Positions 1 to 10,125 of a stretch of DNA of 64,000 nt are shown in pieces. The notes under the pieces were generated by a model, which saw only the letters and a list, made by a program, of their open reading frames with translations, searched no databases and had not been told where the DNA came from. Source of the stretch: Janthinobacterium aquaticum (GTDB taxonomy: Bacteria > Pseudomonadota > Gammaproteobacteria > Burkholderiales > Burkholderiaceae_D). The position numbers and the translations under genes are program-made. Within the stretch, counting starts at the first letter, position 1. Each line of letters begins with the position of its first letter. The stretch lies in the NCBI RefSeq assembly GCF_009208565.1, contig NZ_WFLK01000003.1:248001-312000 (forward strand). Direction: 5' to 3'.

Positions 1-2
1 GC

Positions 3-275
3 GCGCTGATCGAGTCGCCTGGCATGCTTACACCCGACGACGACGGCGTGGCGCTGACCTTTACCCTGCTGGCGCCGCCGGACCGGCGGCCGATGCGCAT
101 CGAGGCGCGCGCCCGCGTGCAAAATGTCAGCATGGGCAAGCCCGGCTCGGACATCAGCGCCGATGAGGTCTATACCTACGGCCTGCAGTTTGTCGACCTG
201 GAGGCCATCCATTATGCGCTGCTGCAGAACCTGATCTACGAGGCGCTGATTTCCGACCGCCAGAAAATCGTCTAG
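3..275 (+). CDS. PilZ-domain (YcgR-like) protein, C-terminal part
   Basis: The open frame runs in from the left edge, so only the last ~90 residues are visible and the true start lies outside the window. The residues resemble the end of a YcgR-type PilZ domain: a beta-rich stretch, then YGLQFVDLEAIHYALLQNLIYEAL, split here as YGLQFVDLEA and a helical tail. Proteins of this family bind cyclic di-GMP and act as flagellar brakes or other motility effectors. The c-di-GMP-binding RxxxR and DxSxxG motifs would lie upstream, so binding cannot be judged. It converges on the pilin gene with only ~15 bp between the stop codons. The family call is moderate because the fragment is short. Confidence 0.6.
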   Translation, partial: ALIESPGMLTPDDDGVALTFTLLAPPDRRPMRIEARARVQNVSMGKPGSDISADEVYTYGLQFVDLEAIHYALLQNLIYEALISDRQKIV

Positions 276-290
276 CGCCTGCCCAGCTAC

Positions 291-755
291 TTACAAGGAA
301 GCCACTACCGTTGGCGGATTGTTGCGCAAGATCGCCTCTTTGGCGACCGTGTTGGTGACAGTAGTGCTATTGCGCCAAGCCAGGCTGCTGGAGCCCGGCT
401 CCAGGCTCATGGTAATAGTCTGGCCGCCGATATCGGCGCCCAGGTCAGGCGCCAGCAACAACGCGATATTGCCCTGGCTGACGCTGGCGCTGGCCACTTC
501 GCGCGTGCGAGTAAAAACCGGAATGCCGGTGGGCACGGCCTCGGTGGTGGTGGCGCAGGCAGCAGCTTCGCCGCCATGCTCCTGCACGCATAGCGCCACG
601 GCCGTTTTCAACGGCGCGGCGGCAGCGAGCGCGTTGCTGACTTTGGCGCGCATGGTGTAGTCGCTGTACTGCGGTATCGCCACGGCCGCCAGGATGCCGG
701 CGATGGCCACTACGATCATCAGTTCTATCAGGGTAAATCCGGCTTGCGTATGCAT
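291..755 (-). CDS. pilA: Type IV pilin (PilA-like major or minor pilin)
   Basis: A 154-residue prepilin. It has a short leader MHTQAG, a prepilin-peptidase site after Gly6, Phe7 as the mature N-terminus, Glu at mature position 5 and a ~20-residue hydrophobic helix ([20 protein letters not shown]). This is the class III signal that PilD cleaves and methylates before assembly into a type IV pilus. The ATG at 755 was chosen over a longer frame because it gives the canonical leader and follows a strong GGAGGAG ribosome site. The only cysteines are Cys56 and Cys67, so the C-terminal disulphide loop typical of many PilA pilins is missing. A sigma-54 promoter lies ~40 bp upstream, as usual for PilR-controlled pilA. 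Confidence 0.85.
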   Translation of the reverse strand: MHTQAGFTLIELMIVVAIAGILAAVAIPQYSDYTMRAKVSNALAAAAPLKTAVALCVQEHGGEAAACATTTEAVPTGIPVFTRTREVASASVSQGNIALLLAPDLGADIGGQTITMSLEPGSSSLAWRNSTTVTNTVAKEAILRNNPPTVVASL

Positions 756-794
756 GGTCTCCTCCCGGTGTGCAGATGTGCTGGCAGGTAGATG

Positions 795-810
795 TGCAAG
801 CGCCGTGCCA
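795..810 (-). promoter_or_regulatory. Sigma-54 (RpoN) promoter of the pilin gene
   Basis: Read on the minus strand this is TGGCACG-GCGC-TTGCA. It matches the -24/-12 consensus TGGCACG-N4-TTGCA with GG and GC at the correct spacing. It lies ~40 bp before the pilin start. In known type IV pilus systems the PilS/PilR pair activates such a promoter; PilSR is not encoded in this window. Confidence 0.85.
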
Positions 811-921
811 ACAGCGTCCAGGGGCAAAGCAAGCCGGGCGGCAACGAAAGTGACGTTTTTTGTCGCGCCGCGACCATCATCGTCCGCACGCGACCAGAAT
901 CGCCGTAGCCGTTCGGGCAAT

Positions 922-948
922 AAAAAAAGGAGCCGAAGCTCCTTTTTT
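922..948 (-). terminator. Rho-independent terminator of sucCD
   Basis: A GGAGC/GCTCC stem closed by a TTCG tetraloop on the minus strand and followed there by a run of seven T residues. It lies 24 bp beyond the sucD stop codon. An A-run on the other side makes it symmetrical, so it could stop transcription in both directions. It insulates the pilin promoter from the sucCD operon. Confidence 0.85.
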
Positions 949-971
949 GTACTACGTCAGACAGGCTGCAA

Positions 972-1853
972 TTACAGCATGGCTTTCAGCAGACGCGCCA
1001 TTTCCGACGGGTTTTTGGTGACGGTGATGCCGCACGCTTCCATGATTTCCAGCTTGGCTTGCGCGGTGTCGGCGCCGCCCGAGATCAGCGCGCCGGCGTG
1101 GCCCATGCGCTTGCCTGGAGGCGCGGTCACGCCAGCGATAAAGCCAACCACCGGCTTTTTCATGTTGTCCTTGATCCAATAGGCTGCATTGGCTTCGTCA
1201 GGGCCACCGATTTCGCCGATCATGATGACCGCGTCGGTATCAGGATCGTCGTTGAACATCTTCATCACGTCGATGTGCTTCAGGCCGTTGATCGGGTCGC
1301 CGCCGATACCGACTGCCGACGATTGGCCCAGGCCCAGTGCGGTCAGTTGGCCGACTGCTTCATAGGTCAGTGTACCCGAACGCGACACCACGCCGATACG
1401 GCCTTTTTTATGGATGTGACCTGGCATGATGCCGATCTTGATTTCGTCAGGGGTGATCAAGCCTGGGCAGTTAGGGCCCAGCAGCAGCGTTTTGCTGCCG
1501 GCTTTGGCCATGCGGTCTTTCAGCACCATCATGTCGCGTACTGGAATGCCTTCGGTAATGCAAATGGCCAGATCCATTTCAGCTTCGACAGCTTCCCAGA
1601 TCGCAGCGGCTGCGCCTGCTGGCGGCACGTAGATGACCGACACGTTGGCGCCGGTTTCTTTTTTCGCTTCGGTAACGTTAGCGAAAATAGGAATGCCTTC
1701 GAAGTCTTCGCCAGCTTTCTTCGGGTTCACGCCTGCCACGAAGGCAGCTTTGCCGTTCGCGTAGTCGCGGCAACCGCGGGTGTGGAACTGGCCGGTCTTG
1801 CCGGTAATCCCTTGGGTGACAACTTTGGTATCTTTATTGATCAGAATGGACAT
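972..1853 (-). CDS. sucD: Succinyl-CoA ligase (ADP-forming) alpha subunit
   Basis: A 293-residue protein of full family length. With SucC it interconverts succinyl-CoA and succinate with formation of ATP or GTP in the TCA cycle. The N-terminal CoA-binding Rossmann domain starts with [21 protein letters not shown]. The phosphorylated histidine is His252 in the [10 protein letters not shown] loop. It starts 13 bp after sucC with an AAGGA ribosome site, so the two are one operon, and a strong terminator follows. Identification is secure. Confidence 0.97.
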   Translation of the reverse strand: MSILINKDTKVVTQGITGKTGQFHTRGCRDYANGKAAFVAGVNPKKAGEDFEGIPIFANVTEAKKETGANVSVIYVPPAGAAAAIWEAVEAEMDLAICITEGIPVRDMMVLKDRMAKAGSKTLLLGPNCPGLITPDEIKIGIMPGHIHKKGRIGVVSRSGTLTYEAVGQLTALGLGQSSAVGIGGDPINGLKHIDVMKMFNDDPDTDAVIMIGEIGGPDEANAAYWIKDNMKKPVVGFIAGVTAPPGKRMGHAGALISGGADTAQAKLEIMEACGITVTKNPSEMARLLKAML

Positions 1854-1866
1854 GTTGATTCCTTAA

Positions 1867-3036
<1,170 letters not shown>

Positions 3037-3108
3037 GCTGGCTTCCCTTCTGATACTGATTTGTAAAAATACGGTTAGTGGTGCAAAAAAAACAGCGGTA
3101 CGCCGGGA

Positions 3109-3669
3109 TCACGCTTTGGCTACCCAGCGCGGGTAATACTGTGCAACCGCCCCGCCATCGGTGCGCAGGGCATGACATTTGTCGAGTTGAAACGGCTTTT
3201 CATGCGGCAAATCAGCATTGGCACCGTCACGGGTCGACCAGACATCGCCGGCAAATGCCTGAACCGTCGCAGTCGGCAAGACTTGCGCCAGTTCGGTCAA
3301 ATGCGTACAGCCAGCGATTCCCGCCAGGCGCTGTTTCAAGTCGCGGCGGAAATTCTTCAATAAATTCAGACCAATCAGCGCCGTGTAAGCGGGGCCGATG
3401 GTATCGCAAAAACCGGGATACGGCACGGAATCGGAGGCAGCTTCAGCCTCGACGATGGTCAGTTCGTGATCAACGGTAATGCGTAGATGGAGGTCATGCA
3501 GGGGAGCGCCAGCGGGACGCGGGCCGGAGGCCAGGGTCGCGTCGAACGATTTGATGTCGGTAATGCGCGCGTCAATATCCCACAGGCCGTCATCGCGCAC
3601 ATACGCTTGGACGTCGATAACGCGGGAGTGCCGTAAGGCGCGCCGGGAGACGGGAGTTGACAGGGGCAT
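3109..3669 (-). CDS. DUF2889 domain-containing protein
   Basis: A 186-residue soluble protein without signal peptide or membrane segment. The arrangement matches DUF2889: an N-terminal R(A/H)xRHSRVIDVQAYVRDDGLWDIDARITD segment, a middle DLHLRITVDHELTIVEAEA stretch and a late CTHLTELAQVL motif. The function of this family is unknown. It lies upstream of sucC on the same strand, with 72 bp between, so it may be co-transcribed. The start was taken at the ATG at 3669, although its ribosome site is weak. Confidence 0.7.
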   Translation of the reverse strand: MPLSTPVSRRALRHSRVIDVQAYVRDDGLWDIDARITDIKSFDATLASGPRPAGAPLHDLHLRITVDHELTIVEAEAASDSVPYPGFCDTIGPAYTALIGLNLLKNFRRDLKQRLAGIAGCTHLTELAQVLPTATVQAFAGDVWSTRDGANADLPHEKPFQLDKCHALRTDGGAVAQYYPRWVAKA

Positions 3670-3953
3670 AGACCGATGCCGCTTGCGCGGACTAATTTAG
3701 TAAGCAGCTATGTGCATAAAGCACGCCGTTCGCAGCTTCTACGAACAGCAACCGCACCTGCGGCGCCGCAAAAACCCTAAAAGTGTAGCACATTGCGCCC
3801 CGGTTGCGCCGCAACATGCTTTCAATGCCGGGTGAAAAATATTTAAAATTATAAATATAAAACAGAGACTTTCTTGAGGTCATTCAATTTGTGAATGATT
3901 GCTATCATAAAAATCACTGTCCCTGCTGCGGCACAATGGCTTTGCCAACGGCC
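3670..3953. other. Non-coding AT-rich gap
   Basis: No convincing gene is present. The middle (about 3830-3900) is strikingly AT-rich compared with the flanks and contains a small dyad CATTCA-N5-TGAATG at 3882-3898. It lies downstream of the methyltransferase gene and upstream of the DUF2889 gene, so it probably holds the promoter of the latter. I could not place -35 and -10 boxes confidently. Confidence 0.4.
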
Positions 3954-5492
3954 TCAGTCAACGATGCCCAGGGCCTGCATGATCGGCAGCCCGTGCAGGC
4001 GGAAGCTTTCCGCGTGCACGGCCAGTTCGGCCAGGTTATCTTCTGCCGTCGTCAGTACGGTACCGTTGCGCACTACGGTTTGTTGCAGTGCACGGAAAAC
4101 CTGCCAGGCAAAGGCCGCCCAGGCCTCGCTGCCCTGATGGCCTTCCAGTCTGGCCAGCAGGAACAACTGTTGCAAATGCATCACACCGACCCCACCGCCG
4201 GTTACCGGACTGGCCAGCGCAGCCAGATCGGTACGGCCCCGGGCCTTTTCCAGCAGATGCCGGTTCAGCCTGGTCGTGACCGGGCGCGCCAGCGCTATCG
4301 CAGCCTCATCCTGCACCGCCGCGATACAGGTTTTGTGCGCCAGCACCAGCAGCATCTGTAGAAAGTTGCCCAGGTCTGCGGTATCGGCAGGCAAACGCTG
4401 CAGCAGTTCGCCGATGGTATGGGGCTGGTAATCAGCCAGCAGTGCCAGCAGCGGTTCATAGACTGCCGGGTCCATCTCGGCCTCGCCCAGGGCACCGGTA
4501 GCCCTCATGGTGATCTGGTCGACTGGCGCCACCAGCAGGACCCGTACAGCGCGCAGTGCGGTGGCCTGCTCATGGGCGGTCAGCCTGCGGCTGCCCTTGA
4601 CCCAGTAATCCTGACGGAACTGGCGGTTGACCAGGAAGTCGGCGGTGTTCTCGCGGAAAGTGGCGTCCGGAATCTGCGCCAGGAAGTCCAGGTGTTCTGG
4701 CGACAGATTGAGCGGCGCGACATGGTCGGCATAGGCGGCCGAACCGGCAAACTCGAGCTTGACGGCCGCCAGCACCGGCTTGAGGGCCGAAAACGACACT
4801 GGCTGCCAGTAATGATTGAAGTACTCGTGCGACAGGTAATTCGGATCCTGCTCGCCGATCTGCTGCAAGCGCATGGCGATAGTGGGATTGGCCTGCAGGT
4901 AGCGCGGCTTGGTCTCCATCATGCGATTGACGAAGGACAAGGCGCTGGCCACGCGTGTCAGCGGATCGTGTCCGGGAGCGCTCATGACGCGGCTGTGCTG
5001 CTCCATCAGGTCGCGGATCGGCGCCATCGCCGCCCAGCCTGCCTGCGTGTTGTAGCTGATATACAGCACGCCGCCCGGTTTGAGCTTACGCGCCAGGAAG
5101 TCGCTGATATGCGCCTGGTTTTCCGGCGAGATCCAGCTCCAGATACCGTGCAGGGCGATGAAATCAAAATCAGGCAGGTCGCTGCGGGCGCAAAAATCCT
5201 GGAACGATTGCTCCGACAGCACGGCGCCATTGCCCGAGGCTTCGGCCAGTTCCTGCGCAAAAGCAGTCTGGGCCGGATTGAAATCGGTGCCGTACCAGCG
5301 CACACCCGACGCTGCGGCATGGATATTGACGGTCATGCCCTGGCCAAACCCGAGCTCACATGCAGTGCTGACCCTGGGTGGCTGTATGCCCCAGCTGAGC
5401 AGCAGCAACTGCGTGCGCAAGGGATTCAATTCCGTGTAATAGCCGTAGGTATATGCGGTTTCGGCCGTGTAACCGGCATGCCAGTTGCTCAT
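3954..5492 (-). CDS. SAM-dependent methyltransferase with C-terminal regulatory domain
   Basis: A 512-residue protein if started at the ATG at 5492; a GTG 17 codons upstream would give 529. The N-terminal half is a class I methyltransferase: CELGFGQGMTVNIHAA is the SAM-binding glycine motif, followed by WYGTDFNPAQ and later FDFIALHGIWSWISPENQ and PGGVLYISYNTQAGW. The middle and C-terminal part resembles the methyltransferase regulatory domain found in bacterial protein-lysine methyltransferase-like proteins. The substrate is unknown. No partner gene is visible beside it. The ATG was preferred because MSNWHAGYTAETAYTYGYY is the usual family beginning. Confidence 0.72.
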   Translation of the reverse strand: MSNWHAGYTAETAYTYGYYTELNPLRTQLLLLSWGIQPPRVSTACELGFGQGMTVNIHAAASGVRWYGTDFNPAQTAFAQELAEASGNGAVLSEQSFQDFCARSDLPDFDFIALHGIWSWISPENQAHISDFLARKLKPGGVLYISYNTQAGWAAMAPIRDLMEQHSRVMSAPGHDPLTRVASALSFVNRMMETKPRYLQANPTIAMRLQQIGEQDPNYLSHEYFNHYWQPVSFSALKPVLAAVKLEFAGSAAYADHVAPLNLSPEHLDFLAQIPDATFRENTADFLVNRQFRQDYWVKGSRRLTAHEQATALRAVRVLLVAPVDQITMRATGALGEAEMDPAVYEPLLALLADYQPHTIGELLQRLPADTADLGNFLQMLLVLAHKTCIAAVQDEAAIALARPVTTRLNRHLLEKARGRTDLAALASPVTGGGVGVMHLQQLFLLARLEGHQGSEAWAAFAWQVFRALQQTVVRNGTVLTTAEDNLAELAVHAESFRLHGLPIMQALGIVD

Positions 5493-5586
5493 CAGGTGTC
5501 CAGTATCCCATGGTAAAAAGTGCCGGTACGCACCGTGCGCCACCGCCTCTGGGCAGAATAACTGATTCTTGCCTGCAAGTTAACGA

Positions 5587-6045
5587 TTATCGCTCGTCGT
5601 CTGGATCCAGTCCTTTCAACGCCACTTGCACGGCACGCTGTGAAAAACCGCGCTGCAGCAAAAAGCGCATCTGCTTGTTGCGCTGTTCGGCGTCCTGCGC
5701 CACGCTGCCGAACTTGCGACGCCACACTTCGCAGGCGCGCTCGGTTTCCCCTTCGGCCAGGCCGGCTTTCAGCTCCTGCAGCGCCTCACCCTGTATGCCG
5801 TGGCTTTGCAGCTCGGCCATGATGCGGCTGTTGCCGAAACGCGCAGAGCGGCGGTGGATCAACGACTCCGAAAAGCGCTCCTGCGACAGCCAGTTGGCCT
5901 GTTCCAGGCTGTCGAGCAGGGCTTCCACGTCGTCGCCTTCTTCTGCATGGCGCTGCAGCTTGCGCCGCAGTTCCATGCGGCTGTGCTCGCGCATGGACAG
6001 AAAGCGCAAGGCCCGGCCCTTCAGGCTCAATTGCACTCTGGCCAT
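5587..6045 (-). CDS. recX: Regulatory protein RecX
   Basis: A 152-residue all-helical protein that binds RecA filaments and limits recombinase and coprotease activity. It starts [30 protein letters not shown], a typical RecX opening, and contains the repeated helix-bundle units around [24 protein letters not shown] and [12 protein letters not shown]. The ATG at 6045 is preferred to a longer frame because AGAAGGTGG precedes it. It lies downstream of recA on the same strand but is separated by a REP cluster, so read-through from the recA promoter is probably reduced. Confidence 0.9.
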   Translation of the reverse strand: MARVQLSLKGRALRFLSMREHSRMELRRKLQRHAEEGDDVEALLDSLEQANWLSQERFSESLIHRRSARFGNSRIMAELQSHGIQGEALQELKAGLAEGETERACEVWRRKFGSVAQDAEQRNKQMRFLLQRGFSQRAVQVALKGLDPDDER

Positions 6046-6154
6046 ATATCCACCTTCTTTCTCATGAACGGTTACTGCGACCCAAACACAATCGCCGCCA
6101 GACGCGGGGCGCTGGCGGCGATGAACAACAACATCCGCGATGGCGGTGTTTGCT

Positions 6155-6271
6155 ACGTAGGTCGGATTAGGCCGCAGGCCGTAATCCGACAACAACACAA
6201 CTACATAAGGCCCTTCTATAAGCGCCAACAATGTTGTCGGATTACGGCCCGAGGGGCCTAATCCGACCTAC
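6155..6271. repeat. REP-like hairpin pair between recA and recX
   Basis: Two inverted copies of a palindromic element face each other. The first reads GTAGGTCGGATTAG...GTAATCCGACAACA and the second TGTTGTCGGATTACGG...CTAATCCGACCTACG. They are separated by ~30 bp. The outer end CGACCTAC is then repeated three times with a 9-bp period up to 6290, and the recA stop codon lies in the third copy. The same element occurs at 15815, 21638, 38240 and 45986. Confidence 0.85.
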
Positions 6272-6285
6272 GCGACCTACACGAC

Positions 6286-7380
6286 CTACTCGGGCTTGCT
6301 TGCCTTTTCGACTTTTTCAGCTTTGTCAGCCTTTTCAGGCTTCTCGGCAGCCAGTGGCGGCAGTTCGCGCACGCCCAGCGAGGCGCGCACCTTGTTTTCA
6401 ATCTCGCGCGCCAGTGCCGGACGCTCTTGCAGGAAGGCGCGGGCGTTGTCCTTGCCCTGGCCGATGCGTTCGCCGTTGTAGCTGTACCACGAACCGGCTT
6501 TTTCGACGATCTTGGCATCCGATCCCAGGTCGAGGATTTCGCCTTCGCGCGAGGTGCCGGCGCCGTACAGGATATCGAAATGGGCTTCCTTGAACGGTGG
6601 CGCGATCTTGTTCTTGACGACCTTGACCTTGGTTTCGTTGCCGATCACTTCGTCGCCGGACTTGATCGAGCCGGTGCGGCGGATATCGAGGCGTACCGAA
6701 GCGTAGAATTTCAGCGCATTGCCGCCGGTGGTCGTTTCCGGGCTGCCGAACATCACGCCGATCTTCATGCGAATCTGGTTAATGAAAATAACCAGCGTGT
6801 TGGTGCGGTTGATCGAGCCGGTCAGCTTGCGCAGCGCCTGCGACATCAAACGTGCCTGCAGGCCTGGCAGCGAATCGCCCATGTCGCCTTCGATCTCGGC
6901 GCGTGGCGTCAGTGCCGCCACCGAGTCGATCACGACCAGGTCGACACTGCCCGAGCGCACCAGCGCATCGCAGATTTCCAGCGCCTGCTCGCCCGTGTCG
7001 GGCTGCGAGATCAGCAGTTCATGCAGGTTGACGCCCAGCTTTTGCGCATAGCCAACGTCAAGCGCATGCTCGGCGTCGATAAAGGCGCAGGTGCCGCCCA
7101 GTTTTTGCATCTCAGCAATGGTTTGCAGCGTCAGCGTGGTTTTACCCGAGGACTCCGGGCCGTAGATTTCCACCACGCGACCGCGCGGCAAGCCACCTAC
7201 GCCCAGCGCGATATCGAGGCCGAGCGAACCGGTTGATACGACTTGCACTTCTTCGATCGGTGCGCTTGAATCCATGCGCATGACCGAACCTTTGCCAAAC
7301 TGCTTCTCGATCTGTGCCAGTGCGGCAGCCAGTGCTTTGGCTTTTTCCGATGCGGGTACTACAGCTTTTTTATCGTCCAT
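6286..7380 (-). CDS. recA: Recombinase RecA
   Basis: A 364-residue DNA strand-exchange ATPase and SOS coprotease. The Walker A motif GPESSGKTT and the loops around [28 protein letters not shown] are intact. The start at 7380 gives [21 protein letters not shown]; the upstream in-frame residues are not part of RecA. The C-terminus ends in a low-complexity Lys/Glu tail with several repeated EK(A/P) units, in place of a strongly acidic tail. A LexA box lies ~50 bp upstream. The stop codon falls in the triplicated end of a REP element. Confidence 0.97.
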   Translation of the reverse strand: MDDKKAVVPASEKAKALAAALAQIEKQFGKGSVMRMDSSAPIEEVQVVSTGSLGLDIALGVGGLPRGRVVEIYGPESSGKTTLTLQTIAEMQKLGGTCAFIDAEHALDVGYAQKLGVNLHELLISQPDTGEQALEICDALVRSGSVDLVVIDSVAALTPRAEIEGDMGDSLPGLQARLMSQALRKLTGSINRTNTLVIFINQIRMKIGVMFGSPETTTGGNALKFYASVRLDIRRTGSIKSGDEVIGNETKVKVVKNKIAPPFKEAHFDILYGAGTSREGEILDLGSDAKIVEKAGSWYSYNGERIGQGKDNARAFLQERPALAREIENKVRASLGVRELPPLAAEKPEKADKAEKVEKASKPE

Positions 7381-7428
7381 TGTGTTCTTTCGGCCTGACG
7401 GCGCGTGAGTTAAATTCGTTACAGACAC

Positions 7429-7448
7429 TACTGTATAAAAAAACAGTG
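7429..7448 (-). promoter_or_regulatory. LexA box of recA
   Basis: The 20 bp TACTGTATAAAAAAACAGTG match the consensus CTG-TN8-CAG core, with TACTG and CAGT(G/A) ends. The site lies 49 bp before the recA ATG, where it would overlap the promoter and keep recA repressed until SOS induction. Confidence 0.88.
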
Positions 7449-7578
7449 CTTAAGGCAAGCGAAACCTGCCATTGATTTGAAACAGATCATTACAAGGCGC
7501 GATTTTCAGAAAGACTCGCCACCTTGCGAAAAATAAAACACAATACAGCCTTCCAGATGCACGCCGAGAAAGTGACAC

Positions 7579-8298
7579 ATGCGTATATTACTTGCCGAAG
7601 ATGACAGCGTCCTGGCCGATGGACTGACGCGCTCGCTGCGCCAGTCCGGCTACGCCATCGATTATGTCAAGAATGGCCAGGAGGCCGACACGGCCTTGTC
7701 CACCCAGGAATTCGACCTGCTGATCCTCGACCTCGGCCTGCCCAAGCTGTCTGGCCTCGAAGTGCTGCGCCGCCTGCGCGCGCGCGCTTCACTGCTGCCG
7801 GTGCTGATCCTGACGGCCGCCGACTCGATCGAGCAGCGCGTCAAAGGACTGGACCTCGGTGCCGATGATTATATGGCCAAGCCGTTTGCCTTGTCCGAAC
7901 TGGAGGCAAGAGTGCGCGCCCTGACCCGCCGCGGCGCCGGCGGCGGCGCCACCATCATCAAGCACGGCCCGCTCAGCTACGACCAGGTGGGGCGCAGCGC
8001 CTATATCAACGACCAGATGCTGGACTTGTCGGCGCGCGAACTGGGGCTGCTGGAAATTTTGCTGGGCCGCACCGGGCGCCTGGTATCGAAGGAGCAACTG
8101 GTCGACCATCTGTGCGAGTGGGGCGAAGAGGTATCGAACAACGCCATCGAAGTGTATGTGCACCGGCTGCGCAAGAAAATCGAAGTGGGCGGCATCCGCA
8201 TCGCCACCGTGCGCGGCCTGGGCTACTGTCTGGAAAAATTCTCGGAAGCGCGCGCCCAGGCGCTGGCGACCGATGCGGCCGGTAGCGCCAGCAAGTGA
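7579..8298 (+). CDS. OmpR-family response regulator
   Basis: A 239-residue regulator. The receiver domain (about 1-115) has acidic residues Asp8 and Asp9, the phospho-acceptor Asp51 in LLILDLGLPKLSG, and the conserved Lys in YMAKPF. The C-terminal winged-helix domain (about 130-225) ends AIEVYVHRLRKKIE...RGLGYCLEK as in QseB/PmrA/TctD-type proteins. Its last codons overlap the sensor-kinase start in a GTGA arrangement, so the pair is translationally coupled. The next two genes encode a solute symporter, which is the likely target. Confidence 0.9.
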   Translation: MRILLAEDDSVLADGLTRSLRQSGYAIDYVKNGQEADTALSTQEFDLLILDLGLPKLSGLEVLRRLRARASLLPVLILTAADSIEQRVKGLDLGADDYMAKPFALSELEARVRALTRRGAGGGATIIKHGPLSYDQVGRSAYINDQMLDLSARELGLLEILLGRTGRLVSKEQLVDHLCEWGEEVSNNAIEVYVHRLRKKIEVGGIRIATVRGLGYCLEKFSEARAQALATDAAGSASK

Positions 8299-9842
8299 AA
8301 CCGCCGGCAGCGCCAGCCGGCCAGGCCAGCGACAGCCTGGCCGACGAGGAGTGGTTCGAGCCGCCCCTCAACGAGCCCGACGATATCATCCAGCACTCGC
8401 TGTTCGGTGAAATTCTCGACTGGATGCTGGCGCCGCTGCTGCTGCTGTGGCCGATGAGCATCGCCATTACCTACCTGGTCGCCAAAAGCATCGCCAACCA
8501 GCCGTTCGACCATGCGCTGGAAGATAACGTCACCATGCTGACGCAACAGGTCAAGCAGGCAGACGGGAAACTGAGCAGCCAGCTGCCCGGGCGCTCGGGT
8601 GCCAACGCACGCGATTTTTTGCGCAGCGACGATGTCGACGCCGTGTATTACCTGATCCAGAACGAGCGCGGCGGCTATGTGGCCGGCGACCGCGATTTGC
8701 CGCCGCCGCAAGACCCCGACCGCTACCGCAGCAGCACGGTACTGTTTCGCAACGATAATATCCACGGCACCCCGGTGCGGGTGGCGTTTTCCTATCTGGA
8801 CATGCCGGCGCCGCCCGGCGAAGAGCCGCGCCGCGCGCTGGTACAGGTGGCCGAAACGCTGGAAAAGCGCGCCCAGCTGGCCAATGAAATCATCAAGGGC
8901 GTGATCTTGCCGCAGTTTATTATCCTGCCGATTATTCTGGCGCTGGTGTGGTTTGCGCTGGCGCGCGGCCTGTCGCCGCTGGCGCAGCTGCAGGAACGCA
9001 TCCGCGCGCGTCCGCCCGATGACTTGAGTCCGATCGAATCGGGCCAGGTGCCCGAGGAAATCACGCCGCTGGTCGGCTCGCTCAACGAGATGCTGGCGCG
9101 CCTGTCGCTGTCGATCGATATGCAAAAGCGCTTTATTGCCGACGCCGCGCACCAGATGAAAACCCCGCTGGCCGGCATGCGCATGCAGTCCGAGCTGGCA
9201 CTGCGCCAGACCGACCAAGGCGAAATTCATCGCTCGCTCGAGCAACTGGCCAGGAGTTCGGAAGCGGCCACGCGCCTGGTCAACCAGCTGCTGGCGCTGG
9301 CGCGCGCGGAAAACCAGCCCCAGGCCGGCGCCGCCTTCGCGCCGCTGGCGCTGAACGAACTGGCGCTGGCCGTGGTGCAGGACTGGGTGCCGGCCTCGTT
9401 TGCCCAACAGATTGACCTGGGCTTCGAGCAGCCCGAACAACCGGTGATCATCATGGGCAACGCCATCATGCTGCGTGAACTGCTGAGCAACCTGATCGAC
9501 AATGCGCTGCGCTACACGCCGTCCGGCGGCAGCGTGACAGTGCGCGTGCGCGCCACCCTGGAGCAGGCCATCCTGGAAGTGGAAGACACCGGCCCCGGCA
9601 TTCCCCAGGCCGAGCGCGCGCAGGTGTTTGAACGCTTTTATCGCATTCTCGGCAGCAATGTCGACGGCAGCGGCCTGGGCCTGGCCATCGTGCGTGAAAT
9701 TGCTCAGCAACACGGCGCCGAAATCGATATTTTCAACAATCCGCGCGCCCAGTCGCCCAAGCTGCCGGGCACGCTGCTGCGCCTGGCACTGCCCCTGCTG
9801 CCACCCGCCGCCCCCACCGAAGACGATGTGACCTATGGATAA
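8295..9842 (+). CDS. Sensor histidine kinase
   Basis: A 515-residue membrane kinase starting at a GTG that overlaps the regulator stop codon. A cytoplasmic N-terminus is followed by a first membrane helix at about 37-62, a periplasmic sensor region to about 200, and a second helix at about 201-228. The H-box FIADAAHQMKTPLAG has the phospho-accepting His286. The ATPase motifs are NLIDNALRYTP (N box), VEDTGPGIP (G1) and GSGLGLAIV (G2). The layout resembles TctE/QseC-type kinases, which sense carboxylates or other small solutes. The stop codon overlaps the next start by 8 bp. Confidence 0.9.
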   Translation: MKPPAAPAGQASDSLADEEWFEPPLNEPDDIIQHSLFGEILDWMLAPLLLLWPMSIAITYLVAKSIANQPFDHALEDNVTMLTQQVKQADGKLSSQLPGRSGANARDFLRSDDVDAVYYLIQNERGGYVAGDRDLPPPQDPDRYRSSTVLFRNDNIHGTPVRVAFSYLDMPAPPGEEPRRALVQVAETLEKRAQLANEIIKGVILPQFIILPIILALVWFALARGLSPLAQLQERIRARPPDDLSPIESGQVPEEITPLVGSLNEMLARLSLSIDMQKRFIADAAHQMKTPLAGMRMQSELALRQTDQGEIHRSLEQLARSSEAATRLVNQLLALARAENQPQAGAAFAPLALNELALAVVQDWVPASFAQQIDLGFEQPEQPVIIMGNAIMLRELLSNLIDNALRYTPSGGSVTVRVRATLEQAILEVEDTGPGIPQAERAQVFERFYRILGSNVDGSGLGLAIVREIAQQHGAEIDIFNNPRAQSPKLPGTLLRLALPLLPPAAPTEDDVTYG

Positions 9843-10125
9843 ATCGCTTGAGCGCAGCGCCCTGCTGGCACGCCGCGCCGCGCACTGGCGCGCCACGCGC
9901 CGCCTGACCGCCATCTTGCTGCTGGTATGGTTGCTGACCGGTTTCCTGACCGTGTTCTACGCGCGCGAACTGCTGCATCTGAACCTGTTTGGCTGGCCGC
10001 TGCCGTTTTATATGGCGGCGCAGGGCGCCTCGCTGATCTACCTGTCCATTATCGGCGTGTATGCCTGGCGCATGCGCCGCCTGGACCAGGCGTTCCGCGA
10101 CGCGATACAGGAGCAACAGGCATGA
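9835..10125 (+). CDS. DUF4212 small membrane subunit of a sodium:solute symporter
   Basis: A 96-residue protein with two predicted membrane helices (about 24-46 and 54-75) and charged ends. It matches the DUF4212 family of small proteins that precede VC_2705-type sodium:solute symporters and probably form a complex with them. It overlaps the kinase gene at its 5' end and shares ATGA with the symporter gene at its 3' end, so all four genes are one translationally coupled unit. Confidence 0.85.
   Translation: MDKSLERSALLARRAAHWRATRRLTAILLLVWLLTGFLTVFYARELLHLNLFGWPLPFYMAAQGASLIYLSIIGVYAWRMRRLDQAFRDAIQEQQA

Noticed and set aside
3692..3883. 63-codon minus-strand open frame in the AT-rich gap
   Set aside because: It has no ribosome site, no recognisable domain and lies in sequence expected to be a promoter region.
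8223..9914. 563-codon open frame opposite the histidine kinase
   Set aside because: It is antisense to a well-supported kinase; the residues are Arg/Gln/His-rich low-complexity, typical of shadow frames in high-G+C DNA.
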